From contig CAVTUH010000001.1 of assembly GCA_963737835.1 (NCBI GenBank), positions 3,038,001-3,102,000 on the forward strand: 64,000 nucleotides of DNA. Reading direction: 5' to 3'. The position numbers and the translations under genes are program-made. The notes under the pieces are model-generated. The model worked only from the letters and a program-made list of their open reading frames with translations, did no database searches and was not told the origin of the DNA. The stretch's first letter is position 1. Each line of letters opens with the position of its first letter. This document shows positions 8,901 to 21,657 of the stretch, in pieces. The DNA is from Palsa-1248 sp963737835. GTDB taxonomy: Bacteria; Gemmatimonadota; Gemmatimonadetes; Gemmatimonadales; Gemmatimonadaceae.

Positions 8901-10535
8901 GTAGTGGAGAAGGACCGCGGCGAGCGCATCGGCGAGGTCCGACGGCTGGAGGGCGAGGAGAAGCTGCGCGTCAACGAAGTGCGCGACAGCGAGCTCGTCG
9001 AAGTTCTGGACGGACAGAAGGTGGCGCTTGCGCTCAAGAGCGGGACGGTCGAGGAGGCGATCCCGCAGGGGACGGTGCTCGACCGCGAGTTCGTGCGCGG
9101 CTTCAAGATGGCGACGCTGGATCTCAAGACCTTCCGCGTCGAGCACAAGGGGACCAACGAGCGCGTTCGCGCGATCATCGACGCGGCCAACGAAGAAAAG
9201 GCGCGCATCGAGGAGAAGGCGGAGGAGCGCATCGACCGCATCCTGCAGCCGGACGAGCTGCCGCCAGGCGTGATCCAGCTGGTCAAGGTCTATCTGGCCG
9301 AGAAGCGCAAGATCTCGGTCGGTGACAAGATGGCTGGCCGGCACGGCAACAAGGGTATCGTCGCCCGCATCGTGCCCGAAGAGGACATGCCGTTCCTTCC
9401 GGACGGGCGGCCGGTGGACATCGTGCTCAACCCGCTGGGTGTTCCGAGCCGAATGAACGTCGGTCAGATCCTGGAGACGCACCTGGGTTGGGCGGCGCGC
9501 ATTCTGGGGTTCTACGCGAAGACCCCGGTGTTCCAGGGGGCCAACGAGCGGGAGATCGGCCTGTTGCTCAAGCTGGCCGGGCTCATGTGGTCGCACGATG
9601 CGCTCGAGCTCAGCAAGACGCCGGCGTTGCACATCTCCGACGAGGAGATGCGTGCGATGCTGGAGAGCTTCGCACCAGCGGCTCCCGGTGAGGAGCGCGT
9701 CGAGCTGTTGGCCGATGCGACGCTGAACGATCTGCATGGGCGTGGCCGATCCGCGGCAACCAAGGGGATCTACACCAAGGTCCGCGCGTATGTCACGGCG
9801 GCAGCCGAAGAGCTGGCGAAGCGCGAGGCGGCGGAGATCGGGCATCGCGTTGGTTTCCACGAGACGCGCGCCAGTGATGACAATGAAACGGAAGACGTGC
9901 GCTCCGCCTCGCGGACCGCCCTCCTGGAACTCGAGAAGGAGCGCGGGCGGGACGCGGGCGCGGTGCTCGCATCCGAGGAACTGCCGGCGCTGGCCGGGCT
10001 GGTGCGCGCTCAGGGCGACGCGGATGTCGATCAAGCGGCGAGTGAGCTGCTCCGGCTCTCGGGCATCAGCGGGGGTGGCAAGTTGCGGCTGCGTGACGGG
10101 CGGACGGGAGAGACGTTCGCGAGCCCGGTCACGGTCGGTGAGATCTACATGCTCAAGCTGTCGCACCTGGTCGATGACAAGATCCACGCCCGGAGCATCG
10201 GGCCGTATTCACTGGTCACGCAGCAACCCCTCGCCGGCAAGGCGCAGTTTGGCGGTCAGCGCTTCGGTGAGATGGAAGTGTGGGCCCTCGAGGCCTACGG
10301 CGCGGCTCACACGCTTCAGGAGATCCTGACCGTGAAGTCGGATGACGTGAACGGGCGCAGTCGTGTGTACGAGGCGATCGTGAAGGGTCAGAACCTGCCT
10401 GAACCGGGGATTCCCGAGTCCTTCAACGTGCTCGTGAAGGAACTGCAGGCGTTGGGAATCAGGGTCACGTTGGGCGCGACCGAGGATGGGTACGGCGCGG
10501 CGAACGGGGCCGGCAATAATAACGGGGAGGCGTAA
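5937..10535 (+). CDS. rpoB: DNA-directed RNA polymerase subunit beta
   Basis: RpoB forms half of the RNA polymerase active site. The product of about 1532 residues is longer than E. coli RpoB (1342). Extra segments include a Lys/Ala-rich insert near residues 260-285 and a charged insert of roughly 90 residues near 1290-1385, before the conserved DGRTGE. The rifampicin region (from ~542: [20 protein letters not shown], then [12 protein letters not shown]) carries the sensitive-type residues D, H and S. The end has [17 protein letters not shown]. I chose ATG 5937; a GTG two codons upstream (5931) is possible. rpoC follows after 4 bases. Confidence 0.98.
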   Translation: [1532 protein letters not shown]

Positions 10536-10539
10536 GCTC

Positions 10540-14841
<4,302 letters not shown>

Positions 14842-14897
14842 CGTGTGCACCTTGCCTGTGCGGGCGTTCGCTGACGCTGGCAAGGCCGATCAGATTC

Positions 14898-14934
14898 ACG
14901 TTTACGGCCCCGGGTTTCCCGGGGCCGTAAACGT
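14898..14934 (+). terminator. Perfect 17-bp hairpin after rpoC
   Basis: Arm ACGTTTACGGCCCCGGG (14898-14914), loop TTT, and the exact reverse complement (14918-14934). There is no T-run after the stem, so if it terminates it does so in an atypical way; it may instead protect the rpoC 3' end. It marks the boundary between the rpo operon and the glycosylation island. Confidence 0.65.
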
Positions 14935-14991
14935 TGGCTGCACGGTGGCGACGGTGCCAGCGTGCGGGAGCACCGAACGGGAATCGCGACG

Positions 14992-16551
14992 ATGGCGGTA
15001 GCGGTTGGCGGAGTAGAGACGTCGGCTCAACCGACCCCTCGAGCAGGCCCCGCCGTCACCGCGCAGGCGGGGCCGCGACCCAGTCCCTGGCCAGCCGTCC
15101 TCGCCATCGTGCTCTGCAGCGCGATCAGTGTTGCGCTGGTCTTCATGTATCCGGATTCGTACCAGCAAGACGGAGGCACGCACTACCTCTTTGCGCGCTG
15201 GGCATGGGCGCATCCCCGCAACTTTGTCGACGTCTGGGGCCGGCCGCTCTTCACGTTGTTGTATTCCATCCCGGCGGTCATTGGTGGCTATCCGGCTGCG
15301 AAGCTCTTGAGCGTTGCCATCGCCGCAGCGACTGCCTGGCAGACGTGGCGCCTCGCGATCGATTACGGGTTGAAGCGCCCGGCACTGGTCGTCCCGTTTC
15401 TCTGGGTGGGGCCGTCGTTTCTCCTCCTCACCTCCGAGACGATGACGGAGCCCCTCTTTGGGCTTCTTCTGGTGATCGCGCTCCGTCTGCAGCATTCGAA
15501 GCACCGTGTGTGGGCGGCAGGGGTCATCTCGGCTACGGTGCTCACACGCCCAGAAGGTTTCTTCCTGTGCGCGATCTGGGCCGTCTGGGTTTTGATCGAG
15601 CGGCGTGACCCTCGCGACTACATGACGTGGCGGCGGCTCGGACTGGTCGCGATGCTCGGCAGCGGCTTGGCTGCCTGGATCGTGGCTGGCCACACGATCA
15701 TGCATGACTGGCTGTACATCGTGCATAACTGGCCGCCCAACTGGTCCGCGACAGTCGCGACATACGGACGTGGCGAGCGGTTCGAGTATTACTTCCGGCG
15801 CCGTGAGGTCCTCGGGCCGCTATTGATGTATCCCTTTGCCATCGGCGTGTTGGCCGCGCTGGTGCTGGGACGACTCAGGCTCGCGCTCGCAATCGTTGCG
15901 ACGTTCTTCGTCGTACATTCGGCGCTCCGGGCGACGGGGATGTTCGGATCTGCCGGATATCCTCGATACTTCGTGTGTGTGGCGCCCACGATTGCGCTTC
16001 TGACCTTGCTGGGGTGGAACACACTCGCCGACGGTGCTCGGCTCCTGTTCCGACAATTCGCGACTCCGGTGATCATTTTCGCGACTGCGGCCGTGATCGT
16101 CGTCTCGTTCGTCTCTGCGCTCGCCTATGTGGATGACATGCCGTGGTCACGCAATGCGTACCTGGTCAACGGGGCGTATACCTGGTTCAGAGCCCATCCC
16201 CAACCGGTCGCGCGATTTGCTGCGAGTCAGGCGTACATGTGCATCCACTTCGGTTGCGATCCGGATCAACGAGTGGTCACGCCTGGGCCTGCCGACGCCA
16301 CGCTGGCCAAGCTCCGTGCGGCTCCGCCGGGGACACTCGTCGTGTGGGATTCGGACACCGGACCCGCGTTTTACGGTGGGCTCACCGCCGATTCGATCAT
16401 GCGGGCGGGCTATACGTCGATCTATGACGTGGCTGATTCGTTGTCAGGGCGCATACTCCCGCATTTAGGGAATGGGCGGTTCGTGCCGCGCGTCACGCCC
16501 TGGGCGTGGGGCGGGAAGCGCGTCGAACATATCTGGCTCTTGTATCGGTAA
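14992..16551 (+). CDS. GT-C-like integral membrane glycosyltransferase
   Basis: A 519-residue protein with about ten membrane helices after a ~35-residue soluble N-terminus. The first periplasmic loop has acidic DSYQQDGGTHYLFARW, in the position where GT-C transferases (polyprenyl-phosphate-sugar users) keep their catalytic acid. Later come RPLFTLLY, ETMTEP and TRPEG motifs, shared with the protein at 28288-29811, so these are paralogues. A hydrophilic C-terminal domain follows the last helix. The likely role is sugar transfer from a lipid carrier to an envelope acceptor; substrate unknown. ATG 14992 was chosen over GTG 14962. Confidence 0.7.
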   Translation: MAVAVGGVETSAQPTPRAGPAVTAQAGPRPSPWPAVLAIVLCSAISVALVFMYPDSYQQDGGTHYLFARWAWAHPRNFVDVWGRPLFTLLYSIPAVIGGYPAAKLLSVAIAAATAWQTWRLAIDYGLKRPALVVPFLWVGPSFLLLTSETMTEPLFGLLLVIALRLQHSKHRVWAAGVISATVLTRPEGFFLCAIWAVWVLIERRDPRDYMTWRRLGLVAMLGSGLAAWIVAGHTIMHDWLYIVHNWPPNWSATVATYGRGERFEYYFRRREVLGPLLMYPFAIGVLAALVLGRLRLALAIVATFFVVHSALRATGMFGSAGYPRYFVCVAPTIALLTLLGWNTLADGARLLFRQFATPVIIFATAAVIVVSFVSALAYVDDMPWSRNAYLVNGAYTWFRAHPQPVARFAASQAYMCIHFGCDPDQRVVTPGPADATLAKLRAAPPGTLVVWDSDTGPAFYGGLTADSIMRAGYTSIYDVADSLSGRILPHLGNGRFVPRVTPWAWGGKRVEHIWLLYR

Positions 16552-16724
16552 CACTTGCCCACACGCGTCGCACGTGAGGCGATGCAGGATTTGCAATTGT
16601 TACACGTGACGAGAATGATTGGGGGCGATCTTTCCAGCCAACGCCTTCCGCTCGATCCGGGCAACAATCGATTGACGATGCCGTGCGACTGCGCGCGGAC
16701 GCTGCGCCGCCGTCTGCGCGCTGA

Positions 16725-17411
16725 TTATTGTCCGCCGGTGGTCGGCCCTCCGTCGAGGCGAATCGCCTCGGGCGCGCTGAGCCAGTATTCGAATGCGCCA
16801 TCACCATTGCCACTACATGCGAGTGACCGCTCGGGACCTATGACCGCATTGGAGACGTTGCCGGCGCCCGAACCGTCGGCTTTGACCCCGACGCCGACCA
16901 CATGCTTACCTTCGATCGGCACAGGCAGCGCAGGCTGACCCACGCAATACTGATCAGCGAATTCCTGAAGCGTGCCGTGGGCAACGAACACTCCGGCCTG
17001 GTCTGTACGCGCACTGCCAACGGCGTACACGGCGCCATTCTCGAGCGACAGCTCGACCCTGAAGACACGTGTAGGGGTGAGATGCTGAGCTCGAACGTAC
17101 CACTCAAGCGCTCGTGCCTTCCCGTCGGCGGGGCTCGCTATGCGGTACCAAAAGGACCCAGCAGGAGCATTAGACCCTGTGCCAGCGGACAGCGGGACAG
17201 GGTTCGCGGGTGCGAGCATGAGCATTGCAAAGCCAGGAGGCGGGGCGTCGGGAAGGTTGCCGGTGTAGGCCGAAGATCCAAGTCGACCAGGTGTCGTGTC
17301 GGACCCCACGCAACCAGGCAGGGCGGCCAGAATGGGTAGCACGCAACTGAATAGGGCAACTACCACCCTCCCTATTCGTCCGGGCAGCCGTGATTTAACT
17401 TGTGGCCGCAT
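16725..17411 (-). CDS. Predicted lipoprotein of unknown function
   Basis: The N-terminus has a basic stretch, a hydrophobic segment (GRVVVALFSCVLPILAALPG) and a lipobox LPGC with Cys at about residue 34, so it should be a lipid-anchored envelope protein of about 228 residues. The rest is beta-rich with SFWYRIASPADGKARALEW and FRVELSLENGAVYAVG, resembling no family I can name. The start is uncertain: ATGs at 17426, 17417 and 17411 are all in frame. It is divergent from the GT2 gene at 17452. Confidence 0.6.
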   Translation of the reverse strand: MRPQVKSRLPGRIGRVVVALFSCVLPILAALPGCVGSDTTPGRLGSSAYTGNLPDAPPPGFAMLMLAPANPVPLSAGTGSNAPAGSFWYRIASPADGKARALEWYVRAQHLTPTRVFRVELSLENGAVYAVGSARTDQAGVFVAHGTLQEFADQYCVGQPALPVPIEGKHVVGVGVKADGSGAGNVSNAVIGPERSLACSGNGDGAFEYWLSAPEAIRLDGGPTTGGQ

Positions 17412-17451
17412 GTACATTGTGGCCATTGTACTTCGCTGAGGACACTGGTCC

Positions 17452-18969
17452 ATGAGCTTATGGCTGGCCATCGTGATTGTGTATGGTATAGCCTTGTTCG
17501 GACTTTCGCTCTACAGTCTGAACCACGCTGCGCTGGTCGCGGTGTTCTTGCGGCGTCGACGTCAACCAACCAATGACGCCAATCTGACGCATGACGCGTT
17601 CGTTACCATACAGTTGCCGTTGTTCAACGAGCTCTACGTCGCCGAGCGCGTCATCCGTTCGGCTTGCGAAGTCGACTATCCGCGGGAGCTCCTCGAGATC
17701 CAAGTTCTCGACGACTCGACTGACGAGACGCTCGAACTGACGCAGCGGCTCGTGCAGGACCATCAGGCTCGCGGCGTTCCGATCGTCCACATACACCGGG
17801 CGGATCGAACGGGGTTCAAGAGCGGGGCGCTGGCAAACGGATTTGAGCATGCTCGGGGAGAGTTTATCGCTGTGTTCGACGCGGACTTCGTCGTTCCGCG
17901 GGATTTCCTGCGTCGCACTTTACCGCACTTCGCGGACCCGCGTGTCGGCATTGTTCAGACCCGCTGGACGTACTTCAACGACGCCTACTCTGAGCTGACC
18001 CGGGCGACCGCACTCGCTCTCGACGGACATTTTGTCGTCGAGCAGTCTGCCCGTTGCTGGGCTGGATGGTTTCTCAACTTTAATGGAACTGCCGGGATTT
18101 TGCGGCGTCAGGCCATCCACGATGCGGGGGGGTGGCAGGACGATACTATCACCGAAGATCTCGATCTGAGCTATCGCGCTCAGCTAGTCGGGTGGCGCGC
18201 CAAATATCTTCCCGACGTGGTGTGCCCGTCAGAGATCCCCGCCGACATGCACAGCCTCAAGGCCCAGCAGTTTCGGTGGACGAAGGGCGCACAGGAGACC
18301 GCTCGGAAGGTGCTGCCACAGCTCTGGCGGTCGAACATGCCAAGGGATGTGAAATGGCAGGGGACGATGCACTTGCTGAGCAGCCTCGCCTATCCGTTGC
18401 TCATCGTGCTGACGCTTCTGAGCCCCTTCGTGGTGTTCGCCGCGGGCGCACGCCACTTGAAGATCATCTGGCCGATCTCGCTGTACTACCTGCTGGCGTT
18501 TTCTGGCACGTTTTGCTGCTACTACACTGCCGCGCGCGTGCTTGGTGGGTCGTGGCGGCAGCGGATCGCGCGGTTCCCCCTCTTTCTGGCGCTATCGATC
18601 GGGATGAGCGTGCACAACGCCCGTGCGGCGCTCGAGGGTTTGTTGGGGAAGCGCAGCCCGTTCGAGCGGACACCCAAGTACCGGGTCACTTCCTATCGTG
18701 CGAGTCGAGCGGCGGGCCGGTACCGCAGTCGAGCCTCGTGGAGCGTCCTGGGCGAGTTCCTGCTCTCAGTTTGCTCGTTTGTCGCTCTGGGCCTCGCCAT
18801 TGAGCTCCGGCAGTTTGGTGCGATCCCGTTCACATTCCTCTTCGCGATGGGCTACGGCATGGTAGGAGCCTACTCCCTGTCGCACATGCGCTTCGCATCC
18901 CGGCGCAAGAGCGAGATTGACGGGCCGACGACCCCGCACGCGATCCCAGCGCCAGCGGCCGTCGCGTAA
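17452..18969 (+). CDS. Processive-type GT2 glycosyltransferase (cellulose synthase/CslA-like)
   Basis: A 505-residue membrane glycosyltransferase. One N-terminal helix (residues ~5-32) is followed by a GT-A domain with DDST (87-90), DAD (143-145), TED (234-236) and QQFRW (272-276), the D,D,D,Q(Q/R)xRW signature of processive beta-glycosyltransferases, and then four or more C-terminal helices. It resembles mannan or glucomannan synthases more than BcsA because there is no PilZ domain. It probably polymerises an envelope polysaccharide from a nucleotide sugar. Exact product unknown. Confidence 0.8.
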   Translation: MSLWLAIVIVYGIALFGLSLYSLNHAALVAVFLRRRRQPTNDANLTHDAFVTIQLPLFNELYVAERVIRSACEVDYPRELLEIQVLDDSTDETLELTQRLVQDHQARGVPIVHIHRADRTGFKSGALANGFEHARGEFIAVFDADFVVPRDFLRRTLPHFADPRVGIVQTRWTYFNDAYSELTRATALALDGHFVVEQSARCWAGWFLNFNGTAGILRRQAIHDAGGWQDDTITEDLDLSYRAQLVGWRAKYLPDVVCPSEIPADMHSLKAQQFRWTKGAQETARKVLPQLWRSNMPRDVKWQGTMHLLSSLAYPLLIVLTLLSPFVVFAAGARHLKIIWPISLYYLLAFSGTFCCYYTAARVLGGSWRQRIARFPLFLALSIGMSVHNARAALEGLLGKRSPFERTPKYRVTSYRASRAAGRYRSRASWSVLGEFLLSVCSFVALGLAIELRQFGAIPFTFLFAMGYGMVGAYSLSHMRFASRRKSEIDGPTTPHAIPAPAAVA

Positions 18970-19084
18970 GGGCCGGCGGAACCGCCCTCTGCCGGGGGCG
19001 GCTACATGACCACTCCTGGGGACGGTGTGTCAAATCAGCGCCTATGACTCGTGACCCTGTGACGGCGCGTTCGTCGCATGGGTA

Positions 19085-19306
19085 ATGTCGCGCGCCAGCA
19101 CTACTGCGGAATGGCAACTCGAGCAGCTCCCTGCGGGTGCGGATGTCGTCATCAAGGATGACAAGGGCAAGCTGATCGCTCGGGGCACCGTCAATCCTGA
19201 TCGTGTATCGTTGCGCGGCCCTACCGGGGAGAATATCCCGATCGTATCGGGTCAGGGCTGGCGCGTGATCGTGCTCTCGCACGAGGGCTCTTCAGAGCGC
19301 AAATAA
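19085..19306 (+). CDS. Small hypothetical protein
   Basis: A 73-residue reading frame starting MSRASTTAEWQLEQLPAGADVVIKD, with alternating hydrophobic residues suggesting beta strands. There is no clear ribosome binding site and no recognised family. It lies in the 390-base gap between the GT2 gene and a minus-strand membrane gene; the rest of the gap shows nothing. It could be spurious. Confidence 0.3.
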   Translation: MSRASTTAEWQLEQLPAGADVVIKDDKGKLIARGTVNPDRVSLRGPTGENIPIVSGQGWRVIVLSHEGSSERK

Positions 19307-19356
19307 ACGGATCGCGCGTGGCTGCTCCGCTGCGCGACCGTGCACGTTGGCGTTGA

Positions 19357-19872
19357 CTACCCCGCGTGCGGCTCCTCCTCTGGTTCGGCGGCCGGTCGGG
19401 TCAGCACTCGATTGATCGTCGCTCCCGCAGCGGCCCATGAGGCAGTGGTCCAACAGATTATGGCGAGATTCCGCCAAGGGTTGCTACGGACCATGGCGAA
19501 CAAGGCCAGTTGCGCTGGGCCTGAGGCGAGCATGCCCAACAACGCGCCCAAGGTCGTCGCGGCCCGCGGACGACGCTGCGCGGGGCCTGAGACGACGTAG
19601 ATGGCTGTCATGAAGAGCGCGGCCGAGAGGACCGCAGCAATTTGGTACCAAGGGGACGGCGGCTGTCGCGGAAAGACGTAGTTCTCCAACAGGTCTTCAG
19701 GAAAAACCAGGTAGAACGCGAGCGCGCCCAGCGCGGCCATCACGACGGCTCCGGCGATTGCGGCCTGGACGAAACGAGCCACCGACACGCGGCGTTCTGA
19801 CTCGACCGCCGTGCCGTCCTCGCTGGCGTGGGGTGCCCCGGCGGCGTATTGTGTGCGAGTTGCGTCGGTCAT
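19357..19872 (-). CDS. Small membrane protein of unknown function
   Basis: A 171-residue protein with a hydrophilic N-terminus, about four hydrophobic helices (starting near FVQAAIAGAVVMAALGALAF) and an acidic C-terminal tail. No family recognised. Its start lies 28 bases from the divergent start of the GT-C-like gene at 19901, suggesting a shared promoter region and perhaps a shared role in envelope glycan assembly. Confidence 0.5.
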   Translation of the reverse strand: MTDATRTQYAAGAPHASEDGTAVESERRVSVARFVQAAIAGAVVMAALGALAFYLVFPEDLLENYVFPRQPPSPWYQIAAVLSAALFMTAIYVVSGPAQRRPRAATTLGALLGMLASGPAQLALFAMVRSNPWRNLAIICWTTASWAAAGATINRVLTRPAAEPEEEPHAG

Positions 19873-19900
19873 TGCGCGACCATCCTATTGTGCGTGTCGC

Positions 19901-21634
19901 ATGACGACTTACGGTGCGTTGGGCGCGGCCATTATCGCTACTATACCCGACTGGCTCAAGGTTCCGGTAGGGTTGCTCATCATTGGCGGCTTCGTGGCGT
20001 GGGTGCGACCTGACAGCGTGCTCGGCGCGGAGCGGTTTCTTGGTAGCCGGTTCGCACCTCCCCTGTTGGGTTTTCTCGCGGCCTGCGGAATGGTGGTCGC
20101 GTGGGGGTCACTGCGGCAGATGTCGCTGCTGCAGGACGAGGCGGCGTACCTACTGCAGGCGCACCTCTTTAGCACCGGGCATTGGACCGACCCGACCCCG
20201 CCCTTTCCCGCGTTTTTCGAGCAGCCACACGTCCTCGTCCTGCCGAGGCTGGCTAGCAAGTATTTTCCCGGCCACTCGCTGCTGTTGACACCAGGGGTGT
20301 GGCTTGGCCTCCCTGGTCTCGTCCCTGTGATGCTGCTCGGTCTGACAGGCGCGATGATGTTCCTTCTCGCGCGCGACGTGCTCGGCCCTCGACTCGGTCC
20401 GTGGCCCGCGCTCCTGGCTTACCTCCTCTGGATGTCGCTGCTTGGACACCACACCTGGCCGCGCCCCTCGTACATGTCCGAGATCACGACGTCGGCGCTG
20501 TGGCTACTGGGTTGGTGGGCGCTACTGCGCTGGCGGGACCAGCGCCAGATCAAGTACGCGGTCATGCTGGCGATCTGTATTGGGTGGGGAGTCATTACGC
20601 GGCCGTTGACAATGCTTGCGTACACGGTGCCAGCCGGCGCGGTGATGTTGATCATCGTTTTGCGTCGGCGACGTTGGCGGGACCTGGTCGTAGCGGCAGC
20701 ATGTGGCGCTCTCGTGCTGGCGATCATTCCACTCTGGAGTGCGCGGACGACGGGCAATTGGCGGTTGACACCGCACTCGTTGTACACCGATCAGTATTCA
20801 CCGTGGGATGTCGTCGGGTTCGGATATCGAGATGTCGCACCGCTGCGTGCGGTCCCCCCGGAAGTTGCGTGTCTCGACAGCACGTTTGGTCCGGGCCATC
20901 GCCTGCACCAACCGCGAGTGTTACCGGGCCAGTTTGTGGCGCGTTCATGGGGCCTGCTCGACGACACCTTTAGCGGGTGGCGGCGGGGCCTGCTGGTCTT
21001 TGCGCTCGCGGCGCTGTTCGCGATGCCAGGGGAGTTGTGGCTGGCCGTCGGAAGCTCCGCAGCGCTGGTGATCGCGTACCTCATATATCCGCAGGATCCG
21101 AGATACACGATCTACTCCATGGAGGCGCAGACGACGCTCGTCGTCGTTGCTGCGCTGGGCGTCTGCAGCGTCGCGGCGGCCGCCGCTGTGCGTTGGGGCG
21201 GCGCGGTGCGGGAGCGCGCCCGCTCGCGTGCCCGGCAACAGGTGGCCTGGTGCGTTGTCGGAGCTTCCGTCTTCTTGCTGCCGGTTACCATCACGACGCT
21301 GAAGGTAACGGGGCAGCGGCACGAGGGTACCGACGTCCCGCGTCGCGAATTCTTGGAGGCGGTGGATTCGCTCCCACAGCCTCGTACCGTGGTATTCGTT
21401 CGATACCCGCCGAACGGCCCTTGTCAACAACCGGAGCACGGTTTGGTCGCCAACACGCCACCGCTCGCAACGGCCCGGACGTGGATTGTCTATGATCGCG
21501 GGAGGGAGGACGCCGAGTTGCTACGGGCCGCGCCCGATCGCGTCCCATACCTGTTCGACGTCCAGTCCGATGACCTGCGGCCACTCGGGTCGTCGGCGCG
21601 GGTAGCAGCCGAAGCCCTGAGTCCGAAGCCCTGA
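19901..21634 (+). CDS. GT-C-like membrane glycosyltransferase (GT39/PMT-like)
   Basis: A 577-residue protein with many membrane helices. After the second helix comes LLQDEAAYLLQAHLF, the acidic DE-xx-Y loop typical of GT39/ArnT-type transferases, then HSLLLTPGVWLG and a long helical core. A soluble C-terminal part with few helices ends near 577. Such enzymes take sugars from polyprenyl phosphates on the periplasmic side. Substrate unknown. ATG 19901 is preferred; an upstream in-frame start (19811) would overlap the divergent gene. The GT2 gene at 21658 follows 23 bases later and may supply the lipid-linked sugar. Confidence 0.7.
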   Translation: MTTYGALGAAIIATIPDWLKVPVGLLIIGGFVAWVRPDSVLGAERFLGSRFAPPLLGFLAACGMVVAWGSLRQMSLLQDEAAYLLQAHLFSTGHWTDPTPPFPAFFEQPHVLVLPRLASKYFPGHSLLLTPGVWLGLPGLVPVMLLGLTGAMMFLLARDVLGPRLGPWPALLAYLLWMSLLGHHTWPRPSYMSEITTSALWLLGWWALLRWRDQRQIKYAVMLAICIGWGVITRPLTMLAYTVPAGAVMLIIVLRRRRWRDLVVAAACGALVLAIIPLWSARTTGNWRLTPHSLYTDQYSPWDVVGFGYRDVAPLRAVPPEVACLDSTFGPGHRLHQPRVLPGQFVARSWGLLDDTFSGWRRGLLVFALAALFAMPGELWLAVGSSAALVIAYLIYPQDPRYTIYSMEAQTTLVVVAALGVCSVAAAAAVRWGGAVRERARSRARQQVAWCVVGASVFLLPVTITTLKVTGQRHEGTDVPRREFLEAVDSLPQPRTVVFVRYPPNGPCQQPEHGLVANTPPLATARTWIVYDRGREDAELLRAAPDRVPYLFDVQSDDLRPLGSSARVAAEALSPKP

Positions 21635-21657
21635 GTCCGGCTGGCGGCGCGCGATAA

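Noticed and set aside
6387..10187. 1266-codon frame antisense to rpoB, and an 822-codon frame antisense to rpoC (12415-14883)
   Set aside because: High-GC shadow frames; no domain is recognisable and the + strand genes are certain.
17412..17431. Imperfect dyad GTACATTGTG/GCCATTGTAC between divergent lipoprotein and GT2 genes
   Set aside because: Only about 7 of 10 positions pair and it may lie inside the lipoprotein start; too weak to call an operator.
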